Assembly: GCA_028015205.1 (NCBI GenBank)
Contig: CM051518.1
Coordinates: 33,942,001-34,006,000 of the forward strand
DNA: 64,000 nucleotides
From: Mytilisepta virgata
Lineage: Eukaryota; Mollusca; Bivalvia; Mytilida; Mytilidae
Direction of reading: 5' to 3'
Position numbers and translations under genes: made by a program. Numbering within the stretch: position 1 is the first letter of the stretch; every line of letters starts with the position of its first letter. The notes under the pieces are model-generated. The model did not search any database and was not told the DNA's origin. It saw only the letters and a list, made by a program, of their open reading frames with translations. Shown piece after piece: positions 12,701-24,000 of the stretch.

Positions 12701-14671
12701 TCGATTCAAAGGAATCACAAATTTTAATATTTGATGGAGTACAGGAAAGAGTTCCATAAACAACAAAATTAACTTCTCTGCAATAAATAAATTTTCTCTA
12801 AACAAGAAAAGCTGATGAGATTAAATAAATCTACAGTATACTATTCCTGACTGTGTAATGTTTATATTGTACATACATGTATTTAAAGGTGCCTCAAAAC
12901 ATAGCCAAATTGGATGTGAGCAATATTTGCATAATTCCTAACATTTAAATTGTATACAAATGAATATATAATAATATTACCAAAATTTATACTTTAAAAT
13001 GGGACAAAATTCTACTTTTATATCAATATATTTACCAATGCGATTTTATTTACCTAATCGAGGGTTCCAATAAACTTTGGAAAAGTCAAATTCATATACA
13101 AATCCATGTTCTTTTGTTTGTGTGATCATATTATTCTGTCCTGCCAGAACCTCCATTTTGAAGTATCTGAATGTATTATCTATTTCACTTGTTTTGTTGA
13201 CAACTGTTTTGATGGATGGATTTTTATCTAAAATAACTTCACCTGAAAATAGTCAATTATTGTTATCATGTATAAATATTAAAGAGAGGTATTGATAACC
13301 TGAAGTAATTAACTACAGGATGCTATGATCTATTCTAGTACCATTCTATCCTACGTATAGCTATGAGAGCAGGATTGTTATAAATCTGAGTTTTTTTTTA
13401 ATTTGATTAAAAATCTGATAATTTTGACTACACGTGTATATGTATTAGTGATTTGGATTCAGTTGTTTCATGCTTATTGTTGCTTACTAGTATATTAGAC
13501 AAGAATGATTTAGCACTTGTATGTTATTCAGAGTTTGGCTACATGTATGTAAACCATCTTTCTTGGGATTTTGAAAATGATATGTAGGGATTCTGTATAA
13601 CCTATCCTCCAAATATTTTCACACCAGGCTTTTATAAAGAATTTTCCATAGTGTCATACTGTTAAACCATACATATATGCATTCATTAGTTTATGAGTAG
13701 GTCAGTCATTTGTTTTAGAAATTTGGTATTGAAATTATGGGATAAATAAAATACTAATACTAGTTACTAGTTTTTAAAAATGTTCATAAAACAAAAATAT
13801 ATTTAACAGGCAATAAAATCCACTATGTTGCCTAATTATGTACATGTATTTAATGTAGTGGTTGAAAACTGATAGGATACATGAACATGCTATACATGTA
13901 CATATTTTATTTTCATTAATATTATTGCAACAAAAATTTATTTACTATACCAATGATGCTTTTAAATTCCAAAACATCTTTCTTTAAATTCAGATGTGCA
14001 ATATGTCCTATAATTGCAAAGCCTGATATATTTTCTGATGAATCTGGAAGAACTGCCCTGAGGACTTCATGTGCAGTCCAGTTTTCATAATGTAATTCAA
14101 TATCATAGTGCTGAAATGTTTCTATCTCTACATCTTTCTCCTTAAATATTTGCTTCTCATTTTCAGTAAGATCATCTACTGATCTGTATTTTATTGGGTT
14201 TAAAAGAAGAAGTTTATGGGTTTTGCTGTAAGAATCACTGTCCTCAAGATCTGCAATTGCCTTCAGCTTTGGAATCCTTATAACTGAAGACTTCATTTTT
14301 CTACTTATATATCCCACTGCTCGAAATGGAACTTTGATCCCAGGAATCTTACATTTCCTTTTGAAAGCTGATCTGTCTAAAATCTTCATGCCAGCAACGT
14401 TTTTTGGTGGAACAAGTAACTCATGAAGATCACCTGACTGGTCATTCATTTCCAAATACCTGTATTTACCATATACGTCTGCGAAATGTGATGAAATAGG
14501 CCAATATGTAAAACCTTGAAAACTGGAAAGAGTTAGCCTGTCCAACAATGAGTACTTATAAACTTTAAGGGTAAACCTCTCTGTTAAGCCATCTTTACAG
14601 ATCCTAACCAGTCTTTTTCTGCTATTGTTTGATGATCTAAATACAAAACTTAGAAATGCCTTGGTTATCAT
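3072..14671 (-). CDS. TRMT5: TRMT5, tRNA (guanine(37)-N1)-methyltransferase
   Basis: Class I SAM-dependent enzyme that methylates N1 of guanine 37, next to the anticodon, preventing +1 frameshifting. The vertebrate protein works in cytosol/nucleus and mitochondria. Coding exons join 14671-13951, 13242-13054 and 3709-3072, giving 1,548 nt and 515 aa (human about 509). Junctions are G|GT and G|CC, all GT-AG. Visible motifs: a basic/hydrophobic N-terminus ([17 protein letters not shown]) that could target mitochondria; LRAVLP and IGHIAHLNL (residues about 207-235); VYWNPRL (297-303); SAM-binding motif [12 protein letters not shown] (322-333); NDLNP; the NLPA catalytic-loop motif; and RNVAPGKEM near the C-terminus. 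Intron 1 is 708 bp. Intron 2 is 9.3 kb and full of mobile DNA. The gene starts 316 bp from MNAT1 in the opposite direction. An upstream 5' UTR exon is possible. I am sure of the family. Confidence 0.96.
3829..4330. repeat. 63-bp tandem array, about 8 units, in TRMT5 intron 2
   Basis: Eight successive units share the core GATATGCACATTTCATTGAT, then AATGAATCATCAGCTGTGCT and CAAGGCCTAAAATGTTACAC. The spacing is 63 bp and most units differ by only a few bases. The last unit runs into AAAATGTTGAAAACCAAATC. That junction also occurs once, without an array, at about 57.54-57.62 kb, so this is a local expansion of one dispersed unit. Not coding. Confidence 0.9.
4742..4849 (+). pseudogene. THAP-like zinc-finger N-terminal fragment
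   Basis: A 35-codon frame opens with [13 protein letters not shown] and later shows FFIHPF. This is the start pattern of THAP domains (Met, then C-x4-C followed by N, then F-H-x-F). The remaining Cys/His ligands and the AVPTIF box are missing, because the frame ends at TAA 4847-4849 or an exon junction was lost. It sits about 385 bp inside the left TIR of the 3.8-kb element, so it is a likely remnant of a transposon protein. Chance resemblance is possible because the fragment is short. Confidence 0.5.
5222..6562. mobile_element. nested element bounded by inverted AATTGCCGA arrays
   Basis: From 5222 to 5375 the plus strand carries about nine TTGCCGA-type words spaced about 15 bp (ATTGCCGAACC, ATTGCCGATCACC, TTGCCGAGTCC and others). 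From 6409 to 6562 the same word recurs in reverse (TCGGCAATTTGG, TCGGCAAAATGG, TTCGGCAAATTGG and others). Between them lies the MULE-like tail exon. Paired inverted arrays bounding a core suggest the ends of a single mobile element inserted within the 3.8-kb one. No target duplication could be fixed. Short frames over the left array are repeat artefacts. Confidence 0.6.
5869..6102 (-). pseudogene. C-terminal exon of a MULE-type transposase
   Basis: An acceptor (ATCGTAG|AAATGT at 6103/6102) opens a frame of 77 residues ending in TAG at 5869. It reads [18 protein letters not shown], then [12 protein letters not shown], then [13 protein letters not shown]. The order 'HP-x-I-W/Y ... L-K-x-EQ ... 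G-x-QPPP ... DYL ... H-x-GY' is, from memory, the tail of animal MULE transposases (often with FLYWCH fingers). The catalytic domain is not visible in the window, so this is a relic. Reading is moderately confident. Confidence 0.6.
7771..7884 (-). other. small frame near the right TIR of the 3.8-kb element
   Basis: A 37-codon frame ([15 protein letters not shown] ... SVLTNLK) begins 268 bp inside the right TIR and points inward, mirroring the position of the THAP-like start. It is rich in Ser, Asp and Glu and I do not recognise it. It may be a first exon of a lost transposon gene or a chance frame. Confidence 0.25.
8153..8980. other. TRMT5 intron 2, plain AT-rich DNA
   Basis: No gene, array or inverted repeat that I can support in this part of the intron. 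Confidence 0.5.
8981..12655. repeat. large composite bivalve repeat in TRMT5 intron 2
   Basis: It opens with CTAGAGGCTCACTAGAGCCT and a second CTAGAGGCTCTCAAGAGCCT (9161), then GTATCGCTCACCTGG. It closes with ATAGGCCAGGTGAGTTAAAA (12,640). Inside are about six ~170-bp units around GGCGGCCATCTTGGTTGACA and TAAACTAAGTTCGG. Two longer units (10,858-11,260 and 11,495-11,880) carry a poly-C run, CAGCAGCCATG, and AAAGGGCAAAAACT. The same end words bound the repeats at 22.3, 33.0, 43.1 and 46.2 kb. Several short open frames inside it are not genes. Confidence 0.85.
11892..12139 (-). mobile_element. tRNA-derived SINE, reverse copy
   Basis: On the minus strand it reads CCTCGGTGGCTGAGTGGGTT (A-box region), then GTTGTGAGTTCGAATCTCAC (B-box region). 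A body shared with the 42.2-kb copy follows (ACTCCAGCTTCCTCCACCAA, ACTGGCCGCCGCGAAAT), then a tail of AAACAAACAAAT. It is inserted into the composite repeat near the word GATTTGT. A GATTTTT on the far side could be an imperfect target duplication. Confidence 0.85.
12656..13053. other. TRMT5 intron 2, end next to exon 2
   Basis: AT-rich intron sequence beginning at the exon 2 donor (GTAAAT at 13053). No other feature seen. Confidence 0.5.
13054..13242 (-). CDS. TRMT5: TRMT5 coding exon 2
   Basis: 189-nt exon between TTTTCAG|GTGAAG and TTAG|GTAAAT. It encodes residues 241-304, including [36 protein letters not shown], all strongly conserved in TRMT5. Phase matches both neighbours. Confidence 0.95.
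13243..13950 (-). other. TRMT5 intron 1
   Basis: 708-bp intron bounded by GTATAG (13950) and TTTTCAG (13243 side). AT-rich, with no repeat that I recognise. Confidence 0.7.
13951..14671 (-). CDS. TRMT5: TRMT5 coding exon 1
   Basis: Encodes residues 1-240 plus the first base of codon 241. The start ATG is at 14671-14669. The donor is ATTG|GTATAG. Conserved block [12 protein letters not shown] lies near the exon end. The first ~80 residues align poorly with vertebrate TRMT5 and look like a presequence region, so an internal start is not excluded. Confidence 0.93.
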
Positions 14672-14987
14672 TAATTCAATTTACAGGCATGGTTGAAGTT
14701 TTTGAATGTTATGCTTCTTTTAAACAAGGCTAAGGAAAGATGAATTTCAGCACGTTGCTTAAACTGGAATTGACACAGTTTCTACCTTTAATATGAAGAG
14801 TTTAATAAAGAATATTCCTTCAAAGAGAAAAAACCCTTACCCAAAAATATTTTTGTCTATTTTTTCATCTGTTATTGGAACTGAAAAATCACAAATATTA
14901 TCACATCAAAAATCATTCAATACTTTATAATGTTTTTAAAAAGCCACCCCAATGATGTCTCCCTAAGTTTATCTCCCTTTAAAGGTG
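14672..14987. promoter_or_regulatory. probable bidirectional TRMT5/MNAT1 promoter
   Basis: Only 316 bp separate the two opposing start codons, so both 5' UTRs and core promoters must lie here or overlap the first exons. I see no convincing TATA box or CpG cluster. On the minus strand, TTTTTCAG ... GGGTAAGG at 14880-14841 could delimit a 40-nt 5' UTR exon, with a later acceptor CTTTCCTTAG near 14735. That would be a leader intron for TRMT5 and is unproven. Confidence 0.6.
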
Positions 14988-15076
14988 ATGGACGAACAGG
15001 GATGCCCAAGATGTAAAACAACAAAATATAGAAATCCTTCGCTAAAACTTCTTGTCAACATATGTGGACATTCTCT
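14988..15076 (+). CDS. MNAT1: MNAT1 coding exon 1
   Basis: Encodes residues 1-29 plus two bases: [20 protein letters not shown] through CGHS. It holds RING ligands C6, C9, C26 and H28. Donor is TCTCT|GTATGT. It is too short for simple frame scans. Confidence 0.96.
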
Positions 15077-18000
15077 GTATGTTTCATCAAGCCCATAATC
15101 AGCTTTTAAAGAGTAAAATGAAAGGAGGTGCGAATATGCACTTCAGCTGAAACTTTTAATACGGTCCATAGCGGGGGGGGGGGGCACCTTGTCAAAAAGG
15201 AATCCGGGTCTGTTCGCGCAAAATCACGTTCGCTCCCCTTTCACGTTTGCACCATGGGTTCGTTCGCACCCTACGTGTTCGTCCCCTTTTTAATGGTTTT
15301 TGTTGAATAATGCTTTAATCGTGTTTCAGTTAGTGTATTGCTGTAAATAAGTTTTTTTTATTGTTTCAAAATAAAGTGACATTCTAAAAACTTAACCAGG
15401 TTTCTTTAGTGCTTTATTAATTATTTTGACGAAATGAATAATGAATATTGTCAAGATGATCAAGGCAAAGTTAATTCATCTAAGAATTAACACTATTGTT
15501 TTATTTAACTCTTAATGATGTATGCCTGAGACACTGTTCCAAACTGGTATTGTTATTATACTTATACAATTCACTTGTTCGTAGTTGTTAACTTATGCAA
15601 CATTTACATGGTTATTTTATATACCATACATTTGTCATACATGTTTGACCAAATTATTAGCACATCAATAATAATAATAATAATGATAATGCCATCTTTC
15701 ACACAAGTCACAAGATATTGCATGCTGTCGAGGCCGGACCTCTCTGTCACAAGAAATACACATATACACCATAGTTTTGGAGTAAATGTATGATGGTAAT
15801 ATTCAACCATCTTATATATATCACACTTGTCCAAACACACATGAGATCAAAGGGGCCAAGCTGTTAAAAACAATTATCTTTCACACAAGTCACAAGATAT
15901 AGCATGCTATCGAGGTCAGACCTCTCTGTCACAAGAAATGTACATATACACCATAGTTTTGGAGTAAATGTATGATGGTAATATTCAAACATCTTATATA
16001 TCATACTTGTCCAAACACACATGAGATCAAAGGGGCCAAGCTGTTAAAAAGAATTATCTTTCATGTTATTCATTTAAAATCTTCATTGTTTTTACTCATA
16101 CCAAGCTAACTACATCCAGTTTACATCAAAGCTATAACAACAATCATGATTTTCAAAGACATAACAATAATACCAAATTTAGCTTTGTAAATACCAATTA
16201 ACAGTAATCATACATAAGTAACATTTAATAATTAATCATCAAATCACAAAAAAAAAATATTTCATTTAAAAAAATTCACGAATGTTTATTCATGAAAATA
16301 TAAATATTTTGATATACATCTAAAAAACATCTAATAATTCAACCGGTATTTAAATACGTAGGGTGCGAAGGAACCCACGGGGTGAACGTGTGGGGTACGA
16401 ACATGTAATGGGAGCGAATAGACCCGATACCGTCAAAAAGTTGACAGGTGGGTTCTTCCAGCTCATTTGAACCCGACGCCTTTTCAGAAAAAATTTGACC
16501 ATGTTACATACCCAATAACAGACAATCTGTATCTAAAATAATACCTCTTTTTAACCAGCAATCCAAATGTACATCCAGATTTGGCTTCAACTACTTGTCT
16601 TATGTTTGTTTTCCCCATGTAAGTTTATTTTTTAAATGTGATTGTGACTGAAATTCTATGTTTCCTTCAAATTATAACCCTGTTCCAGTTGTTCTTGACA
16701 TATAACCCCATTCCAGATAGTCAGATATTACCCCTTTGTAGAAAAGAGAAAAAAAGTATACCCCTTTACAGCCGTTTTGCGGAAATAAAAAACAGGCCCC
16801 TTTTGTCAGAAGATACCTAGCACCTCATATATAGTAAGTGCCCCCCCTCCCCCCCAGGTAGCAGGCACTTGTGTTATCAGGTTTAATTGTGAATAGAAGA
16901 CAATTCAGACAGACTGTAAAGACAAATCGTCTCGTCTATTGAGACAATTCGGACTGTTTTTGAAAAACTATGTTGATTAATTATTCATAATCACCGGAAA
17001 CCCACGGCCAGTCGTGCTTGACAAGGAAGATCACAATTCAGTCTGTGGAAATAAGGAAATTTCCACCAGTATAAGGATGTAGTGCCGCTTGAATTTTATT
17101 CTGTGTAATATACATATTATTGTAAATGACTTTGCTTATTGCTTTTCATTCATGGTATGCTTCTCCTTACTGTGTATAGTGCTCAAATAAAGATATATAT
17201 AGTTTATACAACAGTTTTGTTTTAACAAATGATAATAATAAACCACCCTACAAATACACCAATTAGTCACTACGATTACATTTGCACATGGCACAATTTG
17301 TCTCTATAAAATTATTTCAATGATGATCCGAATTGTCTCAATAGAATTTTTCATAGTCGGTCTGAATTGTCTTCATAGACGGGCCGAATTGTCTTGCACC
17401 CGTTATTGTAACACTGGGAACCCAAATTACCCAGATTACAAAGATTGCCCACCTGGCAGAATTTCTTAATGTCAAAGGACACATCTGAATATGTTGCTAG
17501 ATTGTAATAAAAGGTCATATACATTATACATGTACATGTAGTATTTTAATGCATATCTCTGTATGGTGTTATTATATTTATTTGGGTACACTCTCCGGTT
17601 TTGTCATTGGTAGTCATTTTAATGCTTTCATTTGTAAATCACCAGGGCCCAATTGTTCAGCTTTGTTTAAGCAAGGGTTAAATTTAACCACAGGTTAAAT
17701 GTAATGCTTTTCTATGCAGTTTAATTCTGGTTTAAATTTAACCTTCGGTTAAATATGTTGAACAACTGGGCCCAGGAAGTTCGCAGATTAAATACTTATG
17801 CCAAGTTGTCTACTTGTCTTGTTATAATCATTAATAAATTCATTGCTAGCATTTTTCTCCAGCACTCAAATGATGCTCTTTCCACAGGGCGATTTGGAAG
17901 CCCAGGCATTAGAGCACGGATTTAGTGCATTTCTTCCTCCATTTTTCTCCTGCCTGCCCCACTTTCTCTTCAATACTCTGACATTGTCCAAAATGTTTTG

Positions 18001-21000
18001 TTTTTTTTTTTAATATAAGGAAAATTAAATAATTTGTTGACAATGGGAACCACAGAGTGGAAAAGAAAAATGGTGGAGGCAGATAATGCTTGTTTATAAT
18101 GTTAAATGTCATCACTTTACTTTAGTGTTAGAATTTTTTTTTAGGTAAACATAACCTTTATCTCTTTCCGATGACACAAGCTCTCGTTGAATAAATTTTA
18201 AAGAATGCTAAATTACACTAGGTTTAATGGTGTCTAGCATCTCAATGTTTGGAAATTCCCCAGTCCATTTATATTATTTAGTGGTTATGACTAATATAAT
18301 ATTGTGGACAGGAACAGTTAATAAATCAGTGGCTAAAAACTGCCTTCTTGTGTTGTGTTGCATTGTAATAGAATAGAGAATGGAAACGGGGAATGTGTCA
18401 AAGAGACAACAACCCGACCAAAGAGCAGAAAACAGCTCAAGGCTACCAATGAGTTTTCAACGCAGCGGGAAAATCCCGCACCCGTAGGGGGGCTTCACCT
18501 CGCCCCTAAACAATAATGTATACTAGTTCAGCAAAGTAGACGGCACACTAAACTCCGAAACATAAAAATGAACCAAAATTAAAAAAAACACACAAGATTA
18601 ACAAAGGCTAGAGGTTTCTAACTTGGGACAGGCACCAAAATGTGGCGGGGTTAAACATGTTTTGTGAGATCTCAACCCTCCCCCTATACCTCTAGCCAAT
18701 GTGGAATAAACAAACACACAGAGATACACAAAATTCAGTTCAAAAGATGTCCGAGTGATGTTAAAAAAGCTAAAAGAAGAAACTAAGCAAAATGACAATG
18801 ATCAATAGGCTATTATCAACCAATATTAATTCAAAATAGTTGTAGGATTATAGGATTGAGATCTAATAATGGTATCATCTGTAGAAATCATGTTGTCATG
18901 AATATTTTGTTAAGGTCAGTTAATCGAATTCATAAGGATAGATCACAAGTTACCATAACAACATTTTGGAGTCAGTCATGTTACTTGTCTTTATTTAGAC
19001 ATGCAGTGTATTTGCTAATATGTTGATAAAATGAAAGTAACGTTTTAATTTAGTATCCAATGGACTTGTAAGTTACAAATAAAAAGCAGAACTTATATCT
19101 AGAATGCAATAACAATACAATTATCGTATAAATCGGACTTGCACTTTTTATGTACCATGTTGCAATTCACAACATTATCATCAGTGCTGAAAAAGGCCTT
19201 CCAAGATTTGATGTGTCATGAATCATTTTTAATACTTTACACTCTAGTTCACAATAATCAACTTATTATAAACATCAAAATTATTTGGTTAGTGTTACAT
19301 TGGAAAATGTTTTATTGGACCAAATTTAAATATACCAGAAAACACGCTACATGTACGGTAAGATAATTAGCTCAAGGTCATGATGAACAGAACTCATTAT
19401 GTAGCACCCATGCAATTTTCTGTATGTAGTTTTTTTTCACAAATTAATGATTTGAATTTCATTCGTCTACTAGTGATCTAGTGATATAAGGGGTGATAAC
19501 TCTAATTTCCCTGTAAGACTGATATGAGGGTCAGGATAGTCTGACTTGGTACAGACACGGAAAAGTGGTGGTGTTAAACTGGTTTTATGGGTATGCAAAC
19601 CTGTAGGAATTTAGGGAAAATCTTTATTTAGGTCTCTTTGATATTGAAGCACTGCTGTAATTTAAAGGTAGTCCCTAAAGATATCAGCAGTTTAGGGTTG
19701 TAAATTCAAACATTATTGCATTCACTTATAATTGCAAATGTTCAAAATTGACAGTAATATGAATACTAATTTATGCAATTCCAGTACATGGGGGAGTGGA
19801 ATATTACGAGGAAATATTTAAATGCAGTGCTTAATTATTGTAATCTCTACCAAGTCACAGATTTCACAATAATTTCTGAATTTACAGTATGTTGGTACTG
19901 GCATGGAATTGATACTTAAAATTTTAAAAACTAAGGAGATTATCCCTTTTTTGAGATATTAGAATCAGTTCTGAAAATTGGGGGGGGGGGGGTAATTACT
20001 TTGGTTTTCTACATTTTTGGCTTTGAGTAGTGGTGATGAAGTTTGATTTGTGACAATATATTGTATTCATTGCAGTTATAAATAATGTTTATATTGACTA
20101 CCAGAACTCTCATATATGCATATATAATTTGAAATGTCAATTTTTTTTATTTGTTCCAGATGTGAGAGTTGTGTAGACTTGCTATTTATAAAAGGTTCAG
20201 GAGCATGCCCAGAATGTGGAACTGCTTTACGAAGGGCCAATTTTAGATTACAACTCTTTGAGGATCCATACATTGAAAAAGAAGTAGACATTCGCAAGAA
20301 GATATTACGAGAGTAATTATATTTTTTACCCCTTACCTAGAGCAGTCCTTGATTTTTGGTTGGTAGTCTCTGCTTTCAACTTATATTGACACTCGTGGTG
20401 AATTATACACTTGTTTTTTAACCTTTAAAAAATTTCAAAATTTCTGAATCCACTAGACTTGTTGGTACCAGATTTGGTGGAATGATACCACAGTATTTAG
20501 AGTGATTCAATTACAGTTGGAATTTATCATCTTATGCCACCTATCATCATAAAATCTAATGGGGCAGTTGATTTGAAACCTTGTGTGAAGCATTTATGGA
20601 AGGGTCTCTATCAACTTTCTGAGTTTTATCATGGTCAGACAACTGATAAGACAACAATAAAAAATACATGTTTCTGATTGATAAAATTTAGAAAAGCATT
20701 TTCATCCGATTTTTCCCAATAACCAATCCTAGTTTCTGATTTGCAAATGGTACTAAATGGTGGGGTCCTATACTTTGCAACTGTCTGAAATGTCTTTGAG
20801 TGAGGGTATTTATGAACTGTTAGATTACAGCTTTTTCATTGTGTACCCTTTAATATGTTAAGAAAGTGAAATATGACCCTAAATGGTAATTAAGATGTGA
20901 ATGGGAAAAAACTGTAAAATTTTTCTTATTTGCATCAGTTTTACCTGCTTCAATCTTTTTACCATGTATTGATTATTGTTAAATATAATTCTGTTTTTTT

Positions 21001-24000
21001 TCAGCTTCAGTAAAAAAGAGGATGATTTTAGTAATTTGAACGAGTATAATGATTACCTGGAAATGATAGAAACTATTGGTATGTCTTTATGTTTACAAGA
21101 TAAGTGTATGTGGACATTATAGATTTGGCATTTTAAAAGTTTCATTCCATTGATCTGCATATGAAGAGCTTATATTCTCTTATTTTTTCTTTACAAAAAA
21201 TCTAGATTTTTTGGTTAAATCTTTTTTATAATTATAATACAGTGGATAATATAAGATAGTAGTGGCCATTTTGAACTAACAACAAAGTTTCAGATTTGTC
21301 TCTTTGTTGGGAGGTCACTACTACTTTAAGATGAAAATGAAAGTGCTTCTGAACCTTTGTTACTTGCATATGAACACTTTGTGTGTACATATATACAGTG
21401 GGTGCAGGACGATTCACCCCAACTCAAATTCATTTCATGCTATGCCCCAGGAATAAGATTCCTAGATTTCACTATGCCCCAGCCTTTATACAGTTTGCCC
21501 CATTCTACTTTCATAACCCCCCAGCTGTTTTTCGGTTTACCCTAACTGACTTTCTTTACTCTCCATTTGGATTTTGTATGCCTCAAAACGGTACCCACTA
21601 TTTCATCTAGTTAATTCAGCATTTCCTGTAATAAAGCTTTTTCTGTTTGATAAGAAGAAATAATAATCATAAGAGTGTACGAGGATTTATTTATTTAATA
21701 TTTGTTAATGCTGTTACAATGTTTTATTGCTAGTTTTTTCAAGCAATAGGAATTACTTTTGCATAAAATGTGTCTTAAAAAGTTACAGTTCTTATGTAAA
21801 TCCTCAAAAAACATTATATACAAAATGATAGTTAGTAATACATAATAAAATAATAAAACTAAATACTTGCATAAACATTTTTAATAATCGTATTTGTGCT
21901 AACAGCAAATGGAATTATGTATCCCATGTTAGCGAATAAAAACGAACATAGGATTGTATTGCATTTCACTAAAATGTTTCTGCATCTGTTTAAACGTTAA
22001 CTTTTGAATTGTTTAACACATTTTTTAAGTTTAATGCTTTATACTTGAGTTTCTTTTTTATTGGAGTAAATTATTAATATCTAATACATGTATCCATGGA
22101 GTTTTCCTTCAACATACTGTGTTTGACATTGGAAAATATAAATTTAAAAAGTAGTTTTAAAGAAAAGTTTAATCATTAGCAGTACCCACTTTCATTTTCT
22201 TCATTAATTTTGTACATATTTTAACCCTATTTTCAAAACAAAACAAAAAATCTCCTCCCCACCCCTTTTTCAATAATTTTTAGATGAAAATCTAGAAATC
22301 AATTCTTATTGCCAAATCAGTTGTTTTTAATCTGCTTTTTAGCTCACCTGGCCAAAGGCCATGTGAGCTTTTGCCATCACTTTTCGTCCGTCGTCCGTCC
22401 GTCCGTCCGTCCGTCGTAAACTTTTCATTCAAAAATCTTCTCCTCTGAAACCGCTGGGCCGATTGGTTTGAAACTTAATAGGAATGATCTATGACATGTC
22501 CTCCACAAACGATCCTCATTTTATATTGATCCGGTGAAAAACATTTCCACTGTTGCTAAAAATAGAACATAGGGGTAAATTGCTGTTTTTTGCTAATAAC
22601 ACAAAAACCATTACAGATATCGAAAATCTGACGGGGTAAAATTGATCAGCATGATGAGATCTACCTACCCTGAAATTTTGAAGGAAATTCCAAAACCCAT
22701 TTAGGAGTTATTGCCCTTTTTTTGTCAAATTTTCAAAATTTTAACATTAAAAAATCTTCTCCTCTGAAACCGCTGGGCCGATTGGTTTGAAACTTAATAG
22801 GAGTGATCTATGACATGTCCTCTACAAACGATCCTCAATTTATTTTGATCTGACGTTAAACATGGCTGTCGTAGCTAAAAATAGAATATAGGGGTGGATG
22901 TGTTGTTTTTGGCTTATAACTTAAAAACCGTTACAGATATTGAAAATCTGACGGTGGTAAAATTGATCAGCATGACGAGATCTACCTACCCTGAAATTTT
23001 GAAGGAAATTCCACAACCCGTTTAGGAGTTATTGCCCTTTTTTCGTCAAATTTTCAAAATTTTAACATTTTTCGTCATTTATCTCCAAAACTATTTGAGA
23101 TAGAAGTGAAATGTAGATTTGAAAAATGTTTGCTATGTTGAGATCTACCTACCCTGAAATTTTAAAGGAAATCCTAAAACCCATTTAGGAGTTGTTGCCC
23201 TTTTTTGGTCAAATTTTCAAAATTTTTTCATTCAAAAATCTTCTCCTCTGAAACCGCTGGACCGATTGGTTTGAAACTTAATAGGAATGATCTATGACAT
23301 GTCCTCTACAAACGATCCTCAATTTATTTTGAATCTGTCATAGGGTAAAATTGATCAGCATGACGAGATCTACCTAACCTGAAATTTTGAAGGAAATCCC
23401 AAAACCCATTTAGGAGTTATTGCCCTTTTTTCGTCAAATTTTCAAAATTTAACAGTCATTTTTTGTCATTTATCTCCAAAACTATTTGAGATAGAAGTGA
23501 AATGTAAATGTGAAAAATGTTTGCCATGTTGAGATCTACATACCCTGAAAAAATTTTAAAGAAAATCCCAAAACCCATTTAGGAGTTATTGCCCTTTTTT
23601 GTCAAATTTTTAAAATTTTAACATTTTTGCATTTATCTCCAAAACTATTTGAGATAGATGTGAAATGTAAATTGAAAAATGTTTGCCATGTTGAGATCTA
23701 CATACCCTGAAATTTTGAAAGGATTCCCAAATTCTATTTAGGAGTTATTGGTTTGTGTAATTTGAGGTCGGGTTCTGTTACATTTATTTAAGGTTCACCC
23801 TTATTCCTGGTCAATTTTATCAACTTCCTGCCAGGACTACCACCATCAGGGAACATATTTTAACATTAAACCTTATGAAAAATAAATCTTCAACAAATTT
23901 TCCCTGGACAATTGAACCAATTGCAACAAACTTGGTCAAATAGTTGATTGTCCAATGAAAAGCAGACTCCAGGTGAGCGATACAGGCTCTGGTGAGCCTC